This document shows positions 46,801-64,000 of a stretch of 64,000 bases of DNA, one piece after another. This DNA is from Rhynochetos jubatus (Eukaryota > Chordata > Aves > Eurypygiformes > Rhynochetidae). A model generated the notes under the pieces. It worked only from the letters and a program-made list of their open reading frames with translations. It did no database searches and was not told the origin of the DNA. The stretch spans positions 7,052,001-7,116,000 of the forward strand of contig CM050672.1 of the NCBI GenBank assembly GCA_027574665.1. The letters run 5' to 3'. Both the position numbers and the translations under genes were made by a program. Position 1 is the stretch's first letter, and every line of letters begins with the position of its first letter.

Positions 46801-49282
46801 CATCAAACACTTGGCATTTTCAATAATTTATCTTAAATTTTCAGCCACGTACAACCGGAAAATAAAAATCTACAGCACCATCTTCTAAAAAGGCACTTTC
46901 TGAGGACTGTCTTGCTTAAAAAAAGGAAAAAATCACTCCAAGTTTTGAACAGCAGAACTGCTTTGCTTTAAAAGGACCCTACGTTAGCTACCCGTGGTGG
47001 GTGAGGAGGTACCTCGGACAAGATCTGAAAAGGCCAGGGTAGGCGGGATGGACAGTGGATGGAGCCTCTCCATCGACACCCGAGTTCCCATAGAACTGAT
47101 GCTCCGGTGTTTTCCCTCTCCCTTACAACTCCTTCCCCTCCATACGCACCTCTGCCTGCTCGGGGACAATCTGGTTTTGGTTTAGTGTTACAGAGATCAC
47201 TTTGCTAGGGAGGTAAAACGTAGGCTCCTGTACCCATCTCGTTCATACCTCAACTACTGAAAGAACGACATCTTCTACCAGCAGGAAGCCTCGATTAGCA
47301 CAAGCTCCAATTTTCTCAGGTTTACAAGAAAAACGATGAGTGAATTGGCTAAGTAAAGTTCTATTTAAATATGTGCCGAAACAAAAATATCCTAATACCC
47401 CATAACAATCTAAAGTACCATCTTTGGGTAGAAAAGACAGGAATCTTTCCCTTTGACACCCTACGGATTTTTTTCCACTGGGTCCAATCAACCTGCCAGT
47501 AGCAGCCACGAAACTCCAGAGCACTGAAAGGGACAGAGCATCTGCCTGGTGTGAGCAGAGACTACGACAGCCACTGAGAAATAACCACCATCTCTGAAAA
47601 CTGAAGGTATAGTTTCAACGTACACAATCTGCGCTTTCGATTCCTTGGTTATAAAAGTGCTTTCAGTAAGGTTCTAAAGCCTCAGTTCACAAAACTGGGA
47701 AAATATCAAAAGAGAACAAGATATGAAGTGTAAAAAAAAAAAAGGCCTCAAGCTTTTTTAAGTGTAGGCTGAGCTTGGCATTTCACCAGAGTGAACTTCA
47801 AGACTAGTAGAAAACCAGCATTCGTAGCTGGAATTTGTACTGAAGACGACTATCTGGTACCTTCACGTTGAGCATCTTCTACGTTAAAAATGAAGTGAAA
47901 ATAGTTTAGGACCAATATCATCTTGAAATAATTTGACTGACAACTTCCAGAAACCCATTTTACTTCTGAAAACCATTTTCACGGCCAAACAAACTTCCAA
48001 AAGGATGCCAGAACGAACCCTATAAAACCAGCTTTTGGAGGCGTTTAACCGGGTTCTAGGATGAACAGTAACACAGCGATCCTGAGTAAAACGGCCACAG
48101 CTGAAGTGCCCCACACAGAAAAAAAAACCTACTTATGGTGGAGTCATTCTGTGAGCAGATGTCGCAGGTTTAACACCTCAACTACAAAACTTCTCTCCAA
48201 ATCCTCATCTACCAGTCGCCAGATGCCCGGTTTGGGCAAGGCTCTGAGCTCGCTCACGAGAAGCGCCGCGGTCCCGGTGCCGCAGGGCTGCGCGGACGAT
48301 ACCCTAAGGCTGCTCCTTCCCCAGCCCGGCGCTGGGGCCCTTGTGCGTGCTCCCACCACGGGAGCGATTAGTGGCACTCGTTAATTACAAGTGAGGTCTC
48401 GGTGCAGCGCCTTAGGAGACAGGAACCGTTTTTCTAGGCAGGCCAGTACGTCTGCCAAGTAAGGAGAACCGCCAGCCTTCGCCCACATCCCTCTTTGGAC
48501 TATACAGAGACAGCTCCCCGCGGGACAGGGGGATCTGGAACGCCACCCAAGATTTCCCCAAACAGCACATAAAATTTGAGATTATTCTTATTTTTTTTTT
48601 TTCTTCTTTTTTTTTTTTAAAGGAGAGCAGGTACAAAAATAAAAGAAATCCATATACTCTGAAAATATACTGGAAACTGCCACCACAGATGAGGTACCAT
48701 TTATCCCGCCCCCACCCCACCCCCAAAACCGCAAACATCAAAATATATATGTTTTTAAACAAAGGAAGAATATCTGGCTATTTAATCTCAGGTAAAATGA
48801 CAGCACCCTTTGTTACACTTGATATTTCACACCATTAAATCTCTTCGGAAAAAAACCAAGATACCTACCTAACCTTGATTCCTTGCTTATCTCCTCATTT
48901 CTTAGTGCAGTAATTGTCCATCTCCACTTAAATAAATATAGCAGCTACAGCATCATAAACGCGTGGCCCTCACAACGCCAGTAACTCGGTATCGTCGTAC
49001 AAAGAAGTATCGGCACTTTACGTCGGTATTTGCAAAACCAAGAACGGAGATTAAAAACGTCCAAATACTCTTCACATGAAAACCAGGTAAAACGCGAGCT
49101 CGGTAAGTAATTTAAGTCACTTTTCTCAATGAAGTTTCCTTATTTTTTGGTGAAAGTAGCAAGCAAAAAAAGGCTTCTCAAGTCATGGTCAGCGTGGGCA
49201 GGATGAGAAGCGTACGGTGTCTTTGAAAGGAGACTTTTTGAAACGGAATTCTCATCTAAATGCCAGAAATCCACAAGAAGTC

Positions 49283-49304
49283 TTTGTTTGTTTGTTTGTT
49301 TGTT
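49283..49304 (+). repeat. (TTTG)n microsatellite
   Basis: Five consecutive TTTG units are followed by TTTTAAAAAAAAAA, in the inferred AGO3 3' UTR. It is short and not otherwise remarkable. Confidence 0.9.
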
Positions 49305-51851
49305 TTAAAAAAAAAAGTTCCCTATTTTAAAACCACCTGACCCTTTCATAAACAGAGCTACTGGCTGGAGCGCTCCTAAGAGAAAACTGCCAGGTCACAG
49401 GCTAAGAAAAGCCTTTGAGAGACTGACTCGGGAACCGTTTGCTCCACTATTTCATTCCACCCCCCTCCCCGCCACCGGGGTTACCCGCCGGTGCTGAAAG
49501 GCGGGTGCACGAAGCCAAGGAGCGTGGCTGGGGCTGCAGCCGAAGGCACGCCGCTGCCCGGCACGTCGGGGTGTGCCCAGTCTCCGCGATCGCCCCGCCA
49601 CCAGCCAACTGCCCACCGTCACGAGCGTTCCCAGTGCAATTTTAACTTTGCAAAGTCGGTCTTTGCACTTCCTTGGTGCCGGGAGATAAAACAGGTATGT
49701 ACAGGAGGTGTTTCGTGAAGAGCACTACATACGCCTCAGACGCACGAGATACAGTACTTGGTTTTCTGGCAGAAAACAACCGTGGGAGATTCATGCCTGT
49801 TGAAGCAAAACGGGCTCAGATTTTAGGCTCAAAATACAGTATGTTGGCAAACAGCGGATTTCAGGAGAATGACAGGAGGTAAGCTACTTATACCAACCCA
49901 CTGGTTTTCATGTGGAGAGCAGGAGGAGTTGAGAAGGGCTGGGATAACAGCAATGCCCATACGAACGATCTGCAGTATATATACTATGAACCAGTGCAAA
50001 TAAAAACAGTCAAAAATGCAGTTCACGAGTTTACAAAGTGCAAAACTCCCCAGTCCCCTCACTGAATAAATGCTTGTCTCTGACATCTTAAATATTGGTT
50101 TACCTTTAAAGTGGAATGAAAGAGTCCCCTTACTTTGTTTCACATTTCAGTGATTTAACATGTTAGAACGATCCCAGCCCTCTTTATTTGCAAAGTGAAA
50201 TGAAGTTACCAATAACTTAATTTTAAAAGGAAAGTCGTTATCAAAGAGGAAAAAAGCCTAAAAACTTGTATTAATTCCAGACATTTTACTGATGTCAGAT
50301 TTAACTAAGCATGTAAAAACTCAGATCTTAATAAAAAACTCCTTCCATTTAATTCAAATATCCTCCACACGAAGCCGAAAATATGGCCCATTCCTTTGTT
50401 AAATCAAAACACTGCAGTGACAAATAAAGCTTGCAGAATTCTAGAAGCATTTTTGCTATTTTTTTTGATTTAAAAAAGGAAAAGTCAAGATTCCTTCTGA
50501 CTATAAAACTTTCCTTTCAAAATTAAGGCTTTTACTCTGTCCTTTTAAAATCATGGAGGTGTCCATTCTTCCACAGTTAGTGGTACAAACACTGCTTTAG
50601 TACAGCTCAATGGACACAGTTTTCCTTTAGAACGCTTATTGCACTAAAAGATAGCAAAACAAGTTGTCAGTTTTTTGTTTTTTTTTTTTTAAAAATAAAC
50701 ATGGTTACATTTCTAAAAAATAAAAGTTGATGTTGACCATATGTTCTGTAATAATTAAATTAAAGCATTATTATTACTCTAATAAATACAAAAGAAACAA
50801 AAGGAAGCTAAACTTCAAAAACACACACATAGGAAATCACATTAAGGTGTGAGAGGCAGCAAGTAAACTAGCATTTTGCCTTTTTTTTTGTTTGTTTTCC
50901 AAAAAGACCTTAGCTCTAAAGTTTCAGTTCTGGTGTTCACTGTATGTAATCCCATAAAACTTGGGATATCTGATCTCACGTGAAGCTTCAACATAATTGA
51001 CTTGCCAGATAGAAAATAATTGAAACTTTTGGACTAGGTAAAACAGCAGCTTTAGTAAATTCACCAGGGAGCAAGAAGAGTTTGGATCCCTACTGCCTGC
51101 ACGTAATCCCGCTACTTTGCTTTGTCAAAGGGAACTATTGGAGCCGGGAACTCCAAAGCTGTGAAGAAAGACACAAAGGCAGCAGTTGGTTAAATCATAT
51201 TCAAATGATTGGATTAGTGTGCAAAACATCTTCCCCCCCCGCTCAGTTTTTTCCTAGCTAGGGCTGTACATTCAAATGTACTTGGATATGTTCACATCCG
51301 AACGCTCGATGGCAAATACTGAGGGAAAGACTCCTCAGCGCAATGGGGTAAACACCTTAATTGTTTTTCTGGTTTTGCACACTTCCACCCCCTAAACCAC
51401 CACTGCGATTGCTCCTGCAAGGGTGGTTCGCCTATTGTTTTTTAAATTGCGTGACCGATATTTTTAAATTTCACCATGATTTTCTTTTTTTTTTTTGCAA
51501 AGATAGTTGTGCTGCCGAGCAACTTGAGGTAAAGGCATAAGAGGGTTAAACTACGAGAAATAAAATAAAATTCAGAAAAAAAAAAAAAGAATGATGGCGG
51601 TGCTTCCTGCAGGAGACTGCGCCAAAAAAAGCAGTTGGCTGGTTTCATATTGCATAATAGTGCTGTGTTCCTCGATGAAGTAAACAATCTTCCTTGTGTC
51701 AATTTAAGGGTGAGCCTCTCGCCCCTGCACAGTGTCAACTTCCGCACGATCGGAGGCGCACCCCATAAACCAACCCCACTGGAAACATACATTGTATGTG
51801 GCTTAATTTTTCAGTTCTTCCTCTCGGCGAGTACGCTCCCGTTTTATTGAC

Positions 51852-63655
<11,804 letters not shown>

Positions 63656-64000
63656 CTAAAGAGAGGAAAATATGAAGCGTAAAACCCCCAAGTCAGAACG
63701 CTGTGCAGCAGTATGTAAGTGAACGCTTTTTGAAACTCCACGTAGCCCTCAAGCACACGCTGTGCAGCGCACGCTTTAAAAGCAGATTAGCAAGCTTTGC
63801 AGCAAGGAAGTACACAAAAGCCAGCGCAGGGCCCACGGTGACACATCGGTCTCCAGCACAGTCACACTCTGCATTTCAGGGTTCCGAAAGGGGTTTTTCT
63901 TTTTTTGCCCAGATAACATTTATTTCTTGAGAGCCGCAATGTCCCAGAGACAGTCTCTTTCGACTCCGTGTCGAGCTGCGAGCAGGGACAGGATTAATAT
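63656..64000 (-). other. AGO3: AGO3 intron continuing beyond the window
   Basis: The exon at 63521-63655 has a good acceptor (CCTCTCTTTAG), and the preceding exon, which must end with the first base of a Val codon, is not present in the remaining bases. About 219 N-terminal residues are therefore encoded outside the window. Confidence 0.85.

Larger units (their letters stand above)
40785..51851 (-). other. AGO3: AGO3 3' untranslated region (inferred), about 11 kb
   Basis: Downstream of the AGO3 stop codon, 11 kb of AT-rich sequence contains no convincing coding frame, no splice-bounded homology and no transposon that I recognise. Mammalian Argonaute mRNAs have multi-kilobase 3' UTRs, which fits. 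It contains A- or T-runs (for example 47731-47744, 48588-48620, 50671-50690 and 51570-51590), a TTTG microsatellite, and scattered ATTTA elements. The extent is an inference. Part of it could be intergenic. Confidence 0.6.

Overview
The window is vertebrate nuclear DNA, most likely from a bird. It carries interrupted genes with canonical GT-AG introns, scattered CR1 LINE 3' ends (the dominant retroposon of birds, also found in turtles and crocodilians), high GC content and many G/C-rich minisatellites, as expected of an avian microchromosome. There are no operons, CRISPR arrays or other prokaryotic features. Four protein-coding genes are recognised by protein similarity and exon structure: COL8A2 (+), ADPRS (-), TEKT2 (-) and AGO3 (-, its 5' part lies outside the window). 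This is the gene order of human chromosome 1p34.3 (AGO3-TEKT2-ADPRS-COL8A2) read in the opposite direction, so it is a conserved synteny block.

Layout. 1-15.67 kb: GC-rich non-coding DNA upstream of the COL8A2 coding exons, with one CR1 fragment and several minisatellites, the largest about 1.06 kb. 15.69-26.0 kb: COL8A2, with two coding exons separated by a 5.15 kb intron, then a 3' UTR of about 3 kb. 27.0-33.2 kb: ADPRS, convergent with COL8A2, six exons, with CR1 copies in two introns and a perfect 47-bp inverted repeat just upstream of the start codon. 33.85-38.95 kb: TEKT2, nine coding exons, whose last exon carries an apparent one-base insertion that destroys the conserved C-terminus. 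39.8-40.5 kb: CpG-rich, repeat-bearing probable TEKT2 promoter. 40.8-51.85 kb: about 11 kb without a convincing ORF, best explained as the AGO3 3' UTR. 51.85-63.66 kb: the last 14 coding exons of AGO3 (PAZ to stop).

The genes do not form one pathway. COL8A2 makes a short-chain network collagen, ADPRS is an ADP-ribosyl-serine hydrolase, TEKT2 is an axonemal tektin, and AGO3 is a small-RNA-guided Argonaute. They are neighbours through ancient synteny.

I did not find a new biological system. The items most worth a second look are the palindrome with two CTCF-consensus sites at the ADPRS 5' end, the TEKT2 C-terminal frameshift together with a changed tektin signature motif, a CR1 that supplies the splice-acceptor neighbourhood of ADPRS exon 5, and the large 16-bp-module minisatellite. 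Several of these sit among long G/C homopolymer runs where assembly error is a real alternative.
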